Positions 55,101-63,976 of a stretch of 64,000 nucleotides of DNA are shown here, one piece after another. Source of the DNA: Doris montereyensis (Eukaryota > Mollusca > Gastropoda > Nudibranchia > Dorididae). The DNA is taken from NCBI GenBank assembly GCA_037039925.1, contig JAXRKP010000380.1, positions 66,001 to 130,000 on the forward strand. Reading direction: 5' to 3'. The translations under genes were made by a program, and so were the position numbers. The number at the start of each line of letters is the position of its first letter. Position 1 is the stretch's first letter. Below the pieces are notes generated by a model, which did no database searches, had not been told where the DNA came from, and saw nothing but the letters and a program-made list of their open reading frames with translations.

Positions 55101-57324
55101 GCTAACAACACTACGGTTTAGCCACAATGCCTTGATAAAGCTATCACTGAATGTAATTTACCATCTTCCTGGCCTTCCCTTGCCCTCAAATCTAGCTATT
55201 TGTTATTAATTCTTCCTAAATTGTCTTTTCTGATTACGTGGCCAAGGCACTTTCGTCCGTCTTTTCTTAACGACGTCAATCAATCTTCTGTGAATGAGCT
55301 CGAGAAATTCTCAAAAATGTTTTAGTTTACTAAATGCTGTAGGAATCATTCAACACAAAATATGAGCAGGCTTGACAAAGGACTTGGTATCTGTATGTGT
55401 ATGTCTTCCTCCAAAGTTTCTCAATGATGACCAATATTAAGGAGATTCAGTATGCAGGGCTCTCTTTGGCAGTCCGAGCTTTAGGTTTCGTGTGCCAAAA
55501 GACTGAACAAATTCCATTGTCTGTTCATGTGACTACACTGTGTGAGAGAGTTGGTTCCACGCGCAGAATTAACCAAAGAGATGCAAGCTGGTTCTTTAAA
55601 GCTTTTCGCGCAGTTCCTTAAATTACGCCTAATGACTCCAAAAAATCATATTTGCTCGCTTGTGGATTTTGTTTTAAATATGGTTTGACCATTTCAGGCT
55701 GCCACTGATTTTGAGTGCCATAATATGGGTTTTCTTTTACTTTTTAAAGAAACTAAAGTCATCTCACAAAATGCGACAATATCTAGATTGAATGAGTGCT
55801 TCTTGCTATCTGTTTTTATTGTGACTTTTAATGATTTATTTTGATTTCGTTATTACATAACACCCCTCCAACCTACCCCATAAAAATGTTTTTAAAAACC
55901 TACAAACTCTTCCACCCAAAATGACCAGAAGGAAAAAAACAACAACTCTGTTCTGTTCTGTTGAAAACCGTGCTGGTTTATTTCTATTATGACTAAACCA
56001 GATTTAACCTTCATATCACTAACAAAACCGTACCTTGTGTTGCATTTGAATCTCCCGTTGGGTGTCAGCATGTAGATACTTGGAGGTTTGAAAGGGAATT
56101 CACGGGGAAAGACAAGCTTTCCATGGTAGAATCCACCTGAAAACATGAAGAAAAAAACGGAAAGTTTCGTTTGTTCCTTGTTTCATTGAAATTTACCGTT
56201 TGTCATGTATGTAATGGTCTCAAGGTGAATAATGAGAAAACAGCTAGATGAAAAGCATGTCAAAGAGTGAAAGGAAAGAAATAGAGGACTTATCAGCAAT
56301 ACCCCCCACCAACCACTTTTTGATCTGTGAATTTTCAAAAATGTGGTGGTATCATTACCTAGGCCAAGTTGACAAAATGGAATTCTAGGTATAGGGTGGA
56401 GAGAGTTAAAGTCAAATGCTGATTAAAGGATTGATTTTGTGTGTGAGACTTAACTTTTGACAACAACATGAGATGACTACATAATGAAATTTTGATATAT
56501 ATGGTTGTCTTTTTCACATTTACCAACTAACTCAGTTCTTCAGCATCACTGTTACCGCATTTTTTGACATTGATTATGGTCAGGTGCAGATAAAATTGAG
56601 ACAAATGCTTGAGACAAACAACATAACATGACATTTTAAATACTCTACCTTCATAAGCAGAATGTTCCGGGCCTTCCACAATGTAATGCCTGAAATTTAA
56701 ATAGTCAATACAATATGTCATCATCAATTTATCTCAATGCGTACAGAATGACTATATAATAATGTAAGATCTAAATATAATCTAAATTAAATTATAATAT
56801 CTTTTTTATTCCTTTAAAGCGGAATATGAAGGCAGACGAGTTTCCTTGTATAAATTTTCACAGATAAAGCCTGAAAATTTTATAGCGAAAGGTGCTGGAT
56901 AACTTTATATATTATTACTCAGAAATCCTGAGATGAATTTATGCACACAATAGAAGAAAAATACATCAAATCAATATATAGTCCCGTAAACAACCCAAAA
57001 GAAAACAACATAAGAACCGAGCAAAGCAATTCTCCAACCTCCCCCTCCCCTAATTTTCCTGTCTTTCTCTCAAGGCATGTAACTCGCAAGTAATAGAAAT
57101 GCTAAATCATGGAAAGCGTTTAATGTTTTTAACAGGAGCATATGTTATACATTATATCATGATAAAACGAGGCAAAAACTGTGTGATAAATTATATATTT
57201 CACCATTCTAAAATATTGGAAGGCATAGGGGCTGCCTGGATATAAGGCACTGGGTCTTTCATGATCCGCATGAAATCCTGTTTGAGCCGATTTTCGTAGC
57301 TGTTGGATTTACTTTCTTTGCCAT
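45918..57324 (-). CDS. UBE2J2: Ubiquitin-conjugating enzyme E2 J2 (gene span)
   Basis: Seven exons on the minus strand (57324-57204, 56689-56649, 56136-56034, 52697-52607, 49858-49811, 49082-49002, 46160-45918) have consistent GT-AG boundaries and phases. They total 728 nt, one short of a multiple of three, for about 242 residues against about 259 in human. By family knowledge this E2 is tail-anchored in the ER membrane with its catalytic domain in the cytosol, and serves ER-associated degradation. Visible marks are [11 protein letters not shown] in place of the usual HPN region, the active-site Cys in [11 protein letters not shown], the [11 protein letters not shown] segment and a C-terminal membrane anchor. 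The gap before the anchor is shorter than in human. One net frame error lies in the first coding exon. Confidence 0.95.
46625..46945. repeat. Dispersed repeat family E, copy 2, in UBE2J2 intron 6
   Basis: AGCCCTTTCCAAATGTGTGT, TGTGATAAGGAATGTGTAAT and AGGTGGTCAGAGG match copy 1 at 14640-15090 in order. Noncoding. Confidence 0.75.
47220..47700. repeat. Mosaic zone before the 26-bp array
   Basis: Array-like pieces (AAGAGGAGGGACAAGGACGT) alternate with pieces that repeat the left flank in order: ATTGCAAGC near 47449, CCCCTATCTG near 47475, GGTGCATG near 47518, GTTTATATTCT near 47536, CATGCAAAAACAAAGGGTA near 47592 and TATTCAGA near 47638. The flank originals lie at 46870-47205. Each piece is interrupted by array bases. 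Confidence 0.85.
47700..48395. repeat. 26-bp minisatellite in UBE2J2 intron 6
   Basis: The unit is GTAGTAAAGAGGAGGGACAA followed by GGACGT, alternating irregularly with a form having GAAGCAC instead of GAGGGAC. Units are otherwise almost identical. Three units make 78 bp, so minus-strand frames stay open for up to 431 codons; these are artefacts. Confidence 0.97.
48396..49001. other. UBE2J2 intron 6, unique part
   Basis: No element or exon recognised between the 26-bp array and exon 6. Confidence 0.5.
49002..49082 (-). CDS. UBE2J2: UBE2J2 exon 6
   Basis: An 81-nt exon between TTTCTAG and GTAGAT, phase 0 at both ends. It encodes [16 protein letters not shown] then [11 protein letters not shown]. 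Matches KRQLAVQSLAFNLKDK and CELFPEVVE of the vertebrate enzyme; the middle is less conserved. Confidence 0.93.
49083..49810. other. UBE2J2 intron 5 with possible LINE 3' tail
   Basis: GATAAGATAAGATAAGATCT followed by CTTTATTTGTCC at 49112-49141 resembles the 3' end of a CR1/L2-type LINE in reverse orientation. The rest is AT-rich without recognisable features. Confidence 0.45.
49811..49858 (-). CDS. UBE2J2: UBE2J2 exon 5
   Basis: A 48-nt exon between TTTCAG and GTAAGT. It encodes [16 protein letters not shown] in phase 0, matching vertebrate VEKGPTLGSIETSDFT. The Leu in SLYT replaces the usual Asp. Confidence 0.93.
50235..50535 (+). mobile_element. SINE family I in UBE2J2 intron 4
   Basis: GATAGTCCGGAGGCAAGGTG, CTCTCAACCCAAAGGTCATG, CCAAGTAGGTGGATTGACAC, AAAGTGCAGATCACAACGCT, TTTGGCTGTTTACAATGCAG, TCTGAGCAGAATTGAAAATC and GTAGATGTGGGTAAATCAAA. 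It is near full length. Its TTTACAATGCAGTCTGAGCA segment resembles the 23-bp unit of the array at 53560. Confidence 0.88.
50876..50940 (-). pseudogene. Partial duplicate of UBE2J2 exon 4 and its donor
   Basis: On the minus strand it reads [11 protein letters not shown], matching the last residues of exon 4 ([11 protein letters not shown]). The intron start follows, but the donor GT has become AT (ATG|ATAAGG against ATG|GTGAGG at 52606). Similarity continues about 20 bp into the intron. It lies at the left edge of the 40-bp array, whose right edge is the real exon. Confidence 0.85.
50941..52590. repeat. 40-bp minisatellite in UBE2J2 intron 4, ~41 copies
   Basis: The unit is ATGGTTTCAATATCAATTCA followed by CGTCATTGCTCATAACTTCT, with CTGCT for CTTCT in many copies. 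The rightmost unit merges into the intron next to exon 4 (CATTGCTCACAACTGTTATC then GTGATTAACCTCAC). The left edge carries the equivalent CATTGCTCAGAGCTGTTAAT. The array therefore seems to have grown from intron sequence at the exon 4 donor. Confidence 0.96.
52607..52697 (-). CDS. UBE2J2: UBE2J2 exon 4: active-site exon
   Basis: Between CTGTCAG and GTGAGG. It encodes [20 protein letters not shown] then [10 protein letters not shown]. The catalytic Cys codon is at 52693-52691. Codon use is more GC-rich than the surrounding introns. A degenerate copy of the last third of this exon lies at about 50892-50935, on the far side of the 40-bp array that abuts this exon's donor. Confidence 0.96.
52835..52995. 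repeat. Dispersed repeat C, back half
   Basis: GAATTAAGAAGAAATGGCGA and GATGAAAGACATGGGAAAG, then CATTAAAATTTACCCC. Matches the back part of 25240-25490 and copies at 28850, 32255 and 56165. Confidence 0.7.
53000..53160 (+). mobile_element. tRNA-derived SINE (family II-like) with clear A and B boxes
   Basis: GTGGCAGAGCGGTTAGGCTA (A box) and GGGTTCAAATCCTGGC (B box) are spaced as in a tRNA gene. They are followed by TTAAGTTCCTTGGGAAAGAC and CCGGGTGATAAATGGGTAC, a core-like SINE segment. It is not a functional tRNA gene: the cloverleaf is not closed and body sequence follows. Confidence 0.82.
53160..53560 (+). mobile_element. SINE family I copies (one inverted head, one forward body)
   Basis: At 53160-53202 an inverted head (GACCCTTTGGTTGAGAGGCC). 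From about 53335 a forward copy: TTTCAACCTTAAATAAAGG, GTCCAAGTAGGTGGATCAAC, GAAGTCCCACCAGAGACGGA, AAATCCCTTGGCCGGTTACA and TGGCAATCCAAGCAAA. The copy then turns directly into the 23-bp array instead of reaching the SINE tail. Confidence 0.82.
53545..54815. repeat. 23-bp minisatellite in UBE2J2 intron 3, grown from a SINE
   Basis: The unit is GGTTACATGGCAATCTGAGC then AAA, with CCAAG or CCGAG for CTGAG. Early units use CCAAG and late ones CTGAG or CCGAG. Length is irregular at the left end and regular from about 54.15 kb. The unit equals the segment after TTGGCTG in SINE family I (GTTTACAATGCAGTCTGAGC at 50456). Confidence 0.94.
54950..55140 (-). mobile_element. SINE family II, inverted
   Basis: The minus strand reads GGCATTGTGGCTAAACCGTA, TTGTAATCACAACAACACTG, GTTCAAACCCCATGGCTGGC and CACTTGACTAAGGTGTGAAT. 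A box-like TGGCTAAACCG and B box GTTCAAACCCC are present. Same family as 40240-40480. Confidence 0.82.
55141..56033. other. UBE2J2 intron 3, unique part
   Basis: No exon or element recognised apart from short low-complexity stretches. A short open frame at 55397-55621 has no recognisable family. Confidence 0.5.
56034..56136 (-). CDS. UBE2J2: UBE2J2 exon 3: UBC core
   Basis: Between TTTTCAG and GTACGG. It encodes [20 protein letters not shown], then [14 protein letters not shown] and the first two bases of Arg. Almost identical to the vertebrate segment, including TPNGRF, which replaces the HPN motif of ordinary E2s in the UBE2J group. Confidence 0.96.
56165..56325. repeat. Dispersed repeat C, back half, in UBE2J2 intron 2
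   Basis: TTCCTTGTTTCATTGAAATT, TACCGTTTGTCATG and AACAGCTAGATGAAAAGCAT. Same family as 25370-25480. Confidence 0.7.
56649..56689 (-). CDS. UBE2J2: UBE2J2 exon 2
   Basis: A 41-nt exon between TTTCAG and GTAGAG. It encodes [13 protein letters not shown] with split codons at both ends, matching the vertebrate HYVVRGPEMTPYEG segment of the UBC fold. Phase continues correctly into exon 3. Confidence 0.93.
56750..56970. repeat. Direct duplication, copy 1 (UBE2J2 intron 1)
   Basis: Starts ACTATATAATAATGTAAGAT and includes CCTTTAAAGCGGAATATGAA and GGCAGACGAGTTT. A near-identical copy is at 57735-57950, about 985 bp to the right. Confidence 0.92.
57204..57324 (-). CDS. UBE2J2: UBE2J2 first coding exon, with apparent frameshift
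   Basis: ATG at 57324-57322 lies directly after TCACACAG. It reads [10 protein letters not shown], which fits the family's N-terminus. The conserved continuation [17 protein letters not shown], then [12 protein letters not shown], is in another frame, so one base is missing or two are extra near ACGAAAATCGG (57289-57298). The donor TG|GTGAAA at 57203 splits the Trp codon. A strong donor-like AGG|GTAAGTGG on the minus strand near 57412 could end a noncoding upstream exon, but it would not repair the frame. Confidence 0.88.
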
Positions 57325-57329
57325 CTGTG

Positions 57330-58450
57330 TGATAAGAAGTAAAGCATGTATATAATATATATATAAATTGAAGCAATGCAGACAGAATAAATGAATCTAG
57401 TCTCCACTTACCCTGGACATTTTTCTGGACAACAGTGAAAATAACTTTACGTCATGAAATTTTTTGCTACCCCTTATCTACAAGAGCTCAGTAAAACAAA
57501 GAATGGATGGCCATACAGGAACACCATCACCAAATATTCTTAAAATGAGATTCCGGTGAAACAAGGGAAGGGAGGGCAGTGTTTTGGGACTCCTGCCTGA
57601 TTACGTGGGAACCCAGTAACAAAAAATTAGATGTGTGTGGTGGGGGGGGGGGGGTTCAGGGGGATCTCCCCACAAAAGAAAAATCTTGTTACATATCGTA
57701 GAATCCACGTAGATTCTAGATAAAATTTACAAATACTATATAATAATGTAAGATCTAAATATAATCTAAATTAAATTATAATATCTTTTTTATTCCTTTA
57801 AAGCGGAATATGAAGGCAGACGAGTTTTGTATAAACTCTTCAACAGATAAAGCCTGAAAATTTTATAGCGAAAGGTGCTGATAACTTTATATATTATTAC
57901 TCAGAAATCCCAGATGAATTTATGCACAATAGAAGAATAAATCTGATAATCAATACATTAATACATTTATAAATCGCCTCTATTAACATATCACCAAATA
58001 TTCTTAAAATGAGATTCGCATGAAACAATAAGAAAAATGCATCTATAAGTTTTTCAGTCTCCTGCCTGATCCGCAACAAATGTGGGAACCCAGTCCAGAT
58101 GCTGTATATATAAATTGAAGCAATGGAATAAATGAATCTAGTCTCCACTTACCCTGACATTTTTCACTGCAGACGTTATGGTTGATTTCAGGGGATCTCC
58201 CCACAAAGAAAAATCTTGTTACATAGACGTAGAGTCCTCAGATTCCCGATCCAAAATTTCAAATTGTCACATTACAGTAATATCTGATAGTTCATCTAAT
58301 ACTATTTAGCATATAAATTACTTGTCATGGACTGGTGATACATTTACGAAAAATGCGCATCTATAAGCCAGACAACCAGATTTCTCAGCAACAAATGTAG
58401 TCCAATGCTACCTCAAACTGCATTATGGTTGATTTCAGTCTGTCCAATTT
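57330..58450. repeat. Scrambled local duplication upstream of UBE2J2
   Basis: 57735-57950 duplicates 56750-56970. Then 57990-58240 carries short pieces copied from 57340-57720 in changed order: CCAAATATTCTTAAAATGAG (from 57532), CTCCTGCCTGAT (57589), ATATAAATTGAAGCAATG (57361), AATCTAGTCTCCACTTACCC (57394) and GATCTCCCCACAAA (57663). 58340-58440 repeats pieces of that again (CATCTATAAG, TATGGTTGATTTCAG). A G-run is at 57638-57652. Confidence 0.88.
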
Positions 58451-59017
58451 ACGATAAAGTCTCAGCCCGGTCCCTTGTCATTGTCACATGTGAACTGCTC
58501 GTGTTCATCAATCAATCAGTCTATCGTCACTTGTCTGACTCACTCATTGAACTGCACATGTTCTGACCGTTGTCGTTATAGTCCTCAGTCCCGACATCCA
58601 TTGTCGCAATACCTGTCACACAATCCATGATTGGCCCACACTCAAAATAGCTCCTCCTCCCATTCACTCTTAATTTTACTTTCTTTCTTTATCCCCCACT
58701 AACTTTTTTTGATCTCACCCCTTCAAAATAAATCCTCTTTATTATAATGTCCTTTGGGATCTACCCCCACTATAGAAATCCTTCTCAGCTCAAAATTACT
58801 CACTCCCAACTGCTTGGCTAAATGATAGACTACTCACTTTACTTTCCTTGTGGTGCTTGGGCAGCACATAAGGCCAAAAATGATAGACTACAGTCCCACA
58901 TAATTCAGTTCATACTTACTGTCTCAGTGTGTAACCGAGTTTCCATGTCTCATTCTCAATATGTCAGTATCAGTTTCTTTTTGTCTGGTGTCTTAGTTTC
59001 ATTCTACTGTGTTACAT

Positions 59018-59111
<94 letters not shown>

Positions 59112-60140
59112 AGTAATATAATCTTTATTAAATCTATTTATTTATTTATCCCCACAAAGGCCAATCCCCCTTTTTATCTCACCCCTTCAAAATAAACCCT
59201 CTTTAATATGCCCCTTGGCTGGTACCCAAATGGTACTCATTCTGAAAGCTTAATCTAAATCTAGGGCTAGATCTGGAATCTAGACCTCGGATAATTATGA
59301 AACCATTTCATTACCAACTACCAACTAGATTCTAGATCTAACTAATATCATGGCATTACGGTTCATTACCACCTGTACCTTCTCTTACTTCGTTTTCAGC
59401 TTCCGATTCTATTTAGATTCTGGTCTCGAATCTCACAAGAAACAAATTGAAATCTATTATTTCCCGTTAGGAAACCTTGTTTACAAACAAAATGATGTGA
59501 AAACACGATTAACACAACATCTAGATAATAGCCTTTACTGATGATTTGTTCTTTTATTATGATTCAATGTTGACTCGAGAATTTCAATGTCCGGTAGGCC
59601 CTATGTTATTTACAGAAATTTACTGTAAACAGTCAGGAGAAAGGATGACTACCGAAACGGAAAAAGGATGACTACCGAAGCGGAAACCGACTTTGTGGTG
59701 ACTACTGACAACAACATCGTAAGACACACACACACATATATATATATAATGTACATGTAATATTATGTTATGACTATATATATAACATTACAACGTAGTA
59801 TGCTAAGATGACAAAGATGATTAGACTGACGTAGGTATAATCGTCCTTGTCTGTGGTCAAGATGAACAGTGAGACTGGGGCATGTCGAAAGTGACGAATA
59901 AGGACATGAAATTTAGAAAACCCATTGAAGCCCCATGGAGACAAAGACGAGATAGATACAAAAAGAAAAACAGACCGCAGCTTTATTCGTCAGAATAAAC
60001 ATAATGTAATGTACACATACGGCTAGATTTATGGCATTGCAGTGTATATAAGAAGAAGCTATTATCCACGACTGTGTAAAGGAGTTGATTTGGTTTGCGT
60101 TTGAGCGTGTATGTCCTTATTTTCAATCTAATTCATCTGA
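58451..60140. other. Upstream intergenic DNA with compound microsatellite
   Basis: (GT)n(GA)n at 59020-59108. CTTGTGGTGCTTGGGCAGCA at 58846 recurs as CTCGTGGTGCTTGGGCAGCA at 61761, so both probably belong to one repeat family. Tandem GGATGACTACCGAAACGGAA copies near 59640-59690. No gene recognised. Confidence 0.5.
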
Positions 60141-60144
60141 TATG

Positions 60145-60385
60145 TGAGCTTAGTAGGTACGGCACTCACCTATCAAGCCAAACTTTGTGGGATCGTATCC
60201 TGTCTGCACAGGCTTGAATTTGAAATCTGCTGGAATTGTTGGGGGGGGGGGGGGAGTCATCTGCTCCCTTATCCTGTGGTAGGCAGGATAAAATGAGTGC
60301 CTAGTCCTATCAGAGACGGACGATAATCTATGAGGTCCCATATGCCATTGCGCATTGTAAAAGACCACTCAATGGAAATCCAAAA
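60145..60385 (+). mobile_element. SINE family I, diverged
   Basis: GAGCTTAGTAGGTACGGCAC (head), a G-run of 14, CCTAGTCCTATCAGAGACGG, GACGATAATCTATGAGGTCC and GTAAAAGACCACTCAATGG follow the family order but are more diverged than other copies. Confidence 0.65.
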
Positions 60386-61735
60386 GAGCGGGTCATTCAG
60401 GCCGCCAGCTCGGCAAAATGGAATGACTCCCAAAGGCATATTCAGAAATGCCCCTACAACCTCTTGTACCTCAAACTTATTGACCAGTTCATTACTCCGA
60501 ATAGAAGTGGAAGATGTAAAGATCAGAGGACGGAAGTGTCGTTGGGCATACTTTCCTCAGTGGAAACTTAACTCAGGGTAGTAGAGTGGATCGCCAATAT
60601 TGACGTAAAAGACCGCATAAAAATCCAGCTGCTGGTTAGTTTATTGTTTAACGAATGCGTTCCTCAACCTCTTCACATTTCACCTCGTCAGCTTGGACCG
60701 AGCTGTTCTCTATGAGGATTTTTAAAAAGGGAGTGTCTTCAATAACGCGTATGATAGTTTGATATGGTAGGATATGAGTTATTGTAATCTCGTCTCTTGG
60801 TCGTATACGTGCCTGCGTATGTTTGCGTATGGGGTGTGTGTGTGTGTGTGTGTGTGTGTACGTCTGTCTGTCTGTCTGTCTGTCTGTCTGTGTGAAAAGA
60901 GAGGCTGAATGCTTCATTGATGCTATCGGACTGCATGTGGGATCAATATACTTGGTCAGTATTAGAATGAAAGTGCTATTTGTGCTTTTAAATGTTTTTG
61001 TCTTGAACTGATAAGTGCGTTTTCTGATTCTTTCGTGTGTAAAATAGCGATAACAACCTATACCATTTGAGGACAGTGGTTTCCTATAACTGCTTTGAAG
61101 CTTCCATTGATTGTGGTATGATTCTGTCCTGGTATTGATGCCGTCGTCAAGAGTCCGCATCGCTATGTTAGATTAAATAATACGATTTTCTTCTTAAACT
61201 AGATTCTACCAGGTGACCACTGAAACACTGTACCCAAAGAAAGGCTCATGCTTTGTTTTTGTAATGCATCAATCTGCACCAAATTTGAACACATTCAAGC
61301 GTATCCATCCGGCTTGACTACAATGTCAACGAAAATAACCTTGACTAACCATAAGCACAGCAACAGCTAAACAACGTTATATATACTAGTGTCGAGCAAC
61401 GAACATTTATTACCTTGACGTATATTGACACAAATTCGTTTGATCAACCCAAGATTTGTTTTCAAATATGTTTGGAATTGACTCCCATAAAAAAAAAAAG
61501 AGATACAAAGAAAGGCATTATATTGAAATGGTTTGTAACTTTTGAAGCGTTTTGGGTCCAATTAAAAACGAGGCAAGGAAAAACACCTGACTTGAAAGTG
61601 TGGATTGTCGAGAATGTTGCAGCAGATGAAAAGTTAGTGCATAATGACACCAAGAATTCGATTCGTCGAAGCAGGGAGTGAACATTGCAAGAGAATATTT
61701 GAGACCAATTTTGAAAGTTGACTTAATTTTAAGTC
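60386..61735. other. Intergenic with (GT)n(CTGT)n microsatellite
   Basis: (GT)n then (CTGT)n at 60834-60892. Otherwise no gene or element identified with confidence. Confidence 0.45.
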
Positions 61736-61739
61736 TTAC

Positions 61740-62640
61740 AAAATTCCAATCCAATCTTATCCTCGTGGTGCTTGGGCAGCACGTAAGGCCGACACAGTGG
61801 ATCGCCATTGAACACGATCACATTATGCCAATTTTGTCATCTTCCCCACCGTCCATCCAGCTTTCTGCAGATGTTATTTGTTGTTTTCAAGACTCATCAC
61901 CATACAGAAGGACAGCTAGAATATTAAATTTATAGTATAGAATCTGAGTTTTGTTTTAATGAAGTTTTCTTGAATTCCAAATATTTTTCAGTGATCCAAA
62001 TACTTTTCTTGCTATTGTTGATCTTTCTTTGATCCCATATTTAGAATTTCCATTTTGAGTAATTTTACCTCAGAGATGTGTGAAAGCTTGTCCTCAATCT
62101 CATAGCTTCCAAGTTTCACCGGTTGCTTCGATTTGTTGTTTATCCTCATCATTTTTGTTTTTCCAATATTTATGTATAGTCCCAGTTTTTGTGCATTGTT
62201 ATCAACTTGCTGTGTTTTTGTTTGTATATCTGTGATGTTTTGTGACAAGAGCACAACACCATCAGCAAAATCAAGGTCCTCTAATATTTCAGTGAACGTC
62301 CACCTTAGTCCTGTTTTCTTATTTTCAACAGATTCTTTCATAATCCAGTCGATAGCAAGGCAGAATAGAAAAGGTGATAGAATGCAGCTCTGTTTCACAT
62401 CTGTATTGATATTCACGTTCTCTGTCAATTCATTTCCACAGCTTACTTAGCAGGGAAATCCCTGTAGAGCAGTTTGATTATGCTACATTGGAGGGAATGC
62501 CATAGTGTCGTGGGATGTTCCATAATGCAGGTCTGTGTACACTATCAAAAGCCTTTTCAAAATCTATAAAATTTGAATAGAGGGGAGCATTCCATTCTTG
62601 GCATTGTTCAAAAATTTGTCTTATGAGATTGGAACCCACT
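61740..62640 (-). mobile_element. LINE reverse transcriptase fragment
   Basis: The minus strand encodes FIDFEKAFDSVHRPALW near 62570, then VKQSCILSPFLFCLAIDWIM, LEDLDFADGVVLLSQN, LGLYINIGKTKMM, and further on VLLYGDES. These are consecutive reverse transcriptase blocks of a non-LTR element. The catalytic FADD reads FADG, and frames are interrupted, so the copy is dead. It is a different lineage from the LINE at 37620, judging by the blocks. Confidence 0.85.
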
Positions 62641-62644
62641 ACTC

Positions 62645-63040
62645 GTCTCTCTCTCAAGCTGATTTCTTCGAATCGGCTCCATTACGTGGTCCAGTACTAA
62701 TTTAGTCTTACTTTTCAACATCGATGGGACACTATCCAACACACGCCGTTCCGTTTAAGACACACTCGTTTCTTCTCTATCATCCATCCATAGCTGCTGG
62801 TCTTTTTTCTCTTCCATTTCCACCCTTCCAATCGGGTGATTCCTGTACCGATCGGCTAATGACAAATACCGTTGTAAAGTTTTTTGGTATTGTAACGCTT
62901 TCTCGACATAATCTGATAACCTAGGTTTTGTCTAACACATCACGCATATCCTGATCTAGAGATGATAATGATTTCTCTAACACATATGGGACTGGAGTTG
63001 TTTTACCAGCATCAAGCATTCTTGGGTCTATCAAGATCAT
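62645..63040 (-). pseudogene. Polinton/adintovirus-like protein fragment A
   Basis: From ATG at 63040-63038 the frame reads MILIDPRMLDAGKTTPVPYV, LEKSLSSLDQDMRDVLD, a frame break, then ALQYQKTLQRYLSLADRYR, then a stop near 62756 and VLDSVPSMLKSKTKLVLDHV. The LQRYLSL and VP-ML-K-KA-pattern recall an uncharacterised protein family often seen in Polinton/Maverick and adintovirus-like loci of invertebrates. It is an old, disabled copy. The identification is from memory of the family, so a profile search is needed. Confidence 0.6.
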
Positions 63041-63049
63041 TTTCTATGC

Positions 63050-63345
63050 CATGCTACGATAATAATCCTACCAACTCACTTAGTATTGGTGGCAGTATAG
63101 CCTGCAAGAAGCCTCCTTTCTGAAATAAGGCTTTTTCGTTTCTTGGCTGATGTCTTCTTCTGCGTTAAGGTGCGGAGTGTGGATTTATACCGACTGAAAT
63201 GCTTGTTATGATTCGTAGATAGAGGCACATTCCCCCTCAGTACGTTAAGACCATACTCATATAATGCCTTGACCAAACCATCGTAACCTGTTTTTAAAAT
63301 TGATTTACAGATACAAGGTTTGGCTTGTGATAGTAATTTCAACAT
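63050..63345 (-). pseudogene. Polinton/adintovirus-like core-type protein fragment B
   Basis: Reads MLKLLSQAKPCICKSILKTG, then EYGLNVLRGNVPLS, YKSTLRTLTQKKTSAKKRK. NVL-GNVPL and RYK-LR-L--KK(T/V)S are hallmarks of a basic protein common in Polinton-type elements. The usual KGGFL motif is present only in another frame (QKGGFLQAILPP), so a one-base shift near 63120 breaks it. Together with fragment A it suggests a remnant of one Polinton-like insertion. Confidence 0.65.
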
Positions 63346-63559
63346 GGAAGTATTTCACCGCAAGTTCGCAGACAATATTTCTACACATACACCACGTGAT
63401 GACGATTTGATGGTGTGTCCTGACGGAGGTCGATTAATAAATAACCATGAGATGGTGATGTTACATCTTTAAATGCTTCTTGGAGATATTTGACTTGTCA
63501 TGGATATATCTGCTTAGCTTATACCAACACCCACCAGCATTAGCCCACCTACTGACAAT

Positions 63560-63925
63560 CATTGAATGATAATCGATAACCAATCAATCAATACCAATCG
63601 ATACTAATCGATACCAATCAATCAATACCAAGCCATACTAAGCCAGCAATACCAATCAATCGATAGCAATCAATCAGAACCAATCAATAACCTGACAATC
63701 AAAACCAATCAATCGATACTAATCGATACCAATCAATCAATACCAAGCAATGCCAAGCAATCAATACCAATTGATACCAATCAATAACCAATCATTTAAT
63801 ATCAACCAATACCAAGCAATCAATAACAACCAACACCAACCAACAACAACACCCCAATGGGCAACCACTCTCAACAATTAAATACAAAAGATCAACCAAA
63901 TCAATCAATCACTTGACCCTTACCC
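63560..63925. repeat. Degenerate CAATCAATAC-type tandem repeat
   Basis: Irregular repeats of ACCAATCAATCAATACCAA and ATCGATACCAATC, decaying into ACCAACCAACAACAAC. No fixed period. Followed by unique sequence. Confidence 0.88.
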
Positions 63926-63976
63926 TTCGGCCAATTTGACCCTTACACATCAGGTCTCGAACATGTAGGCTATACT

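Noticed and set aside
57730..58160. Second UBE2J2 N-terminal exon in the duplicated segment
   Set aside because: The duplicated and scrambled pieces come from intron and upstream sequence; the [16 protein letters not shown] coding part is not repeated.
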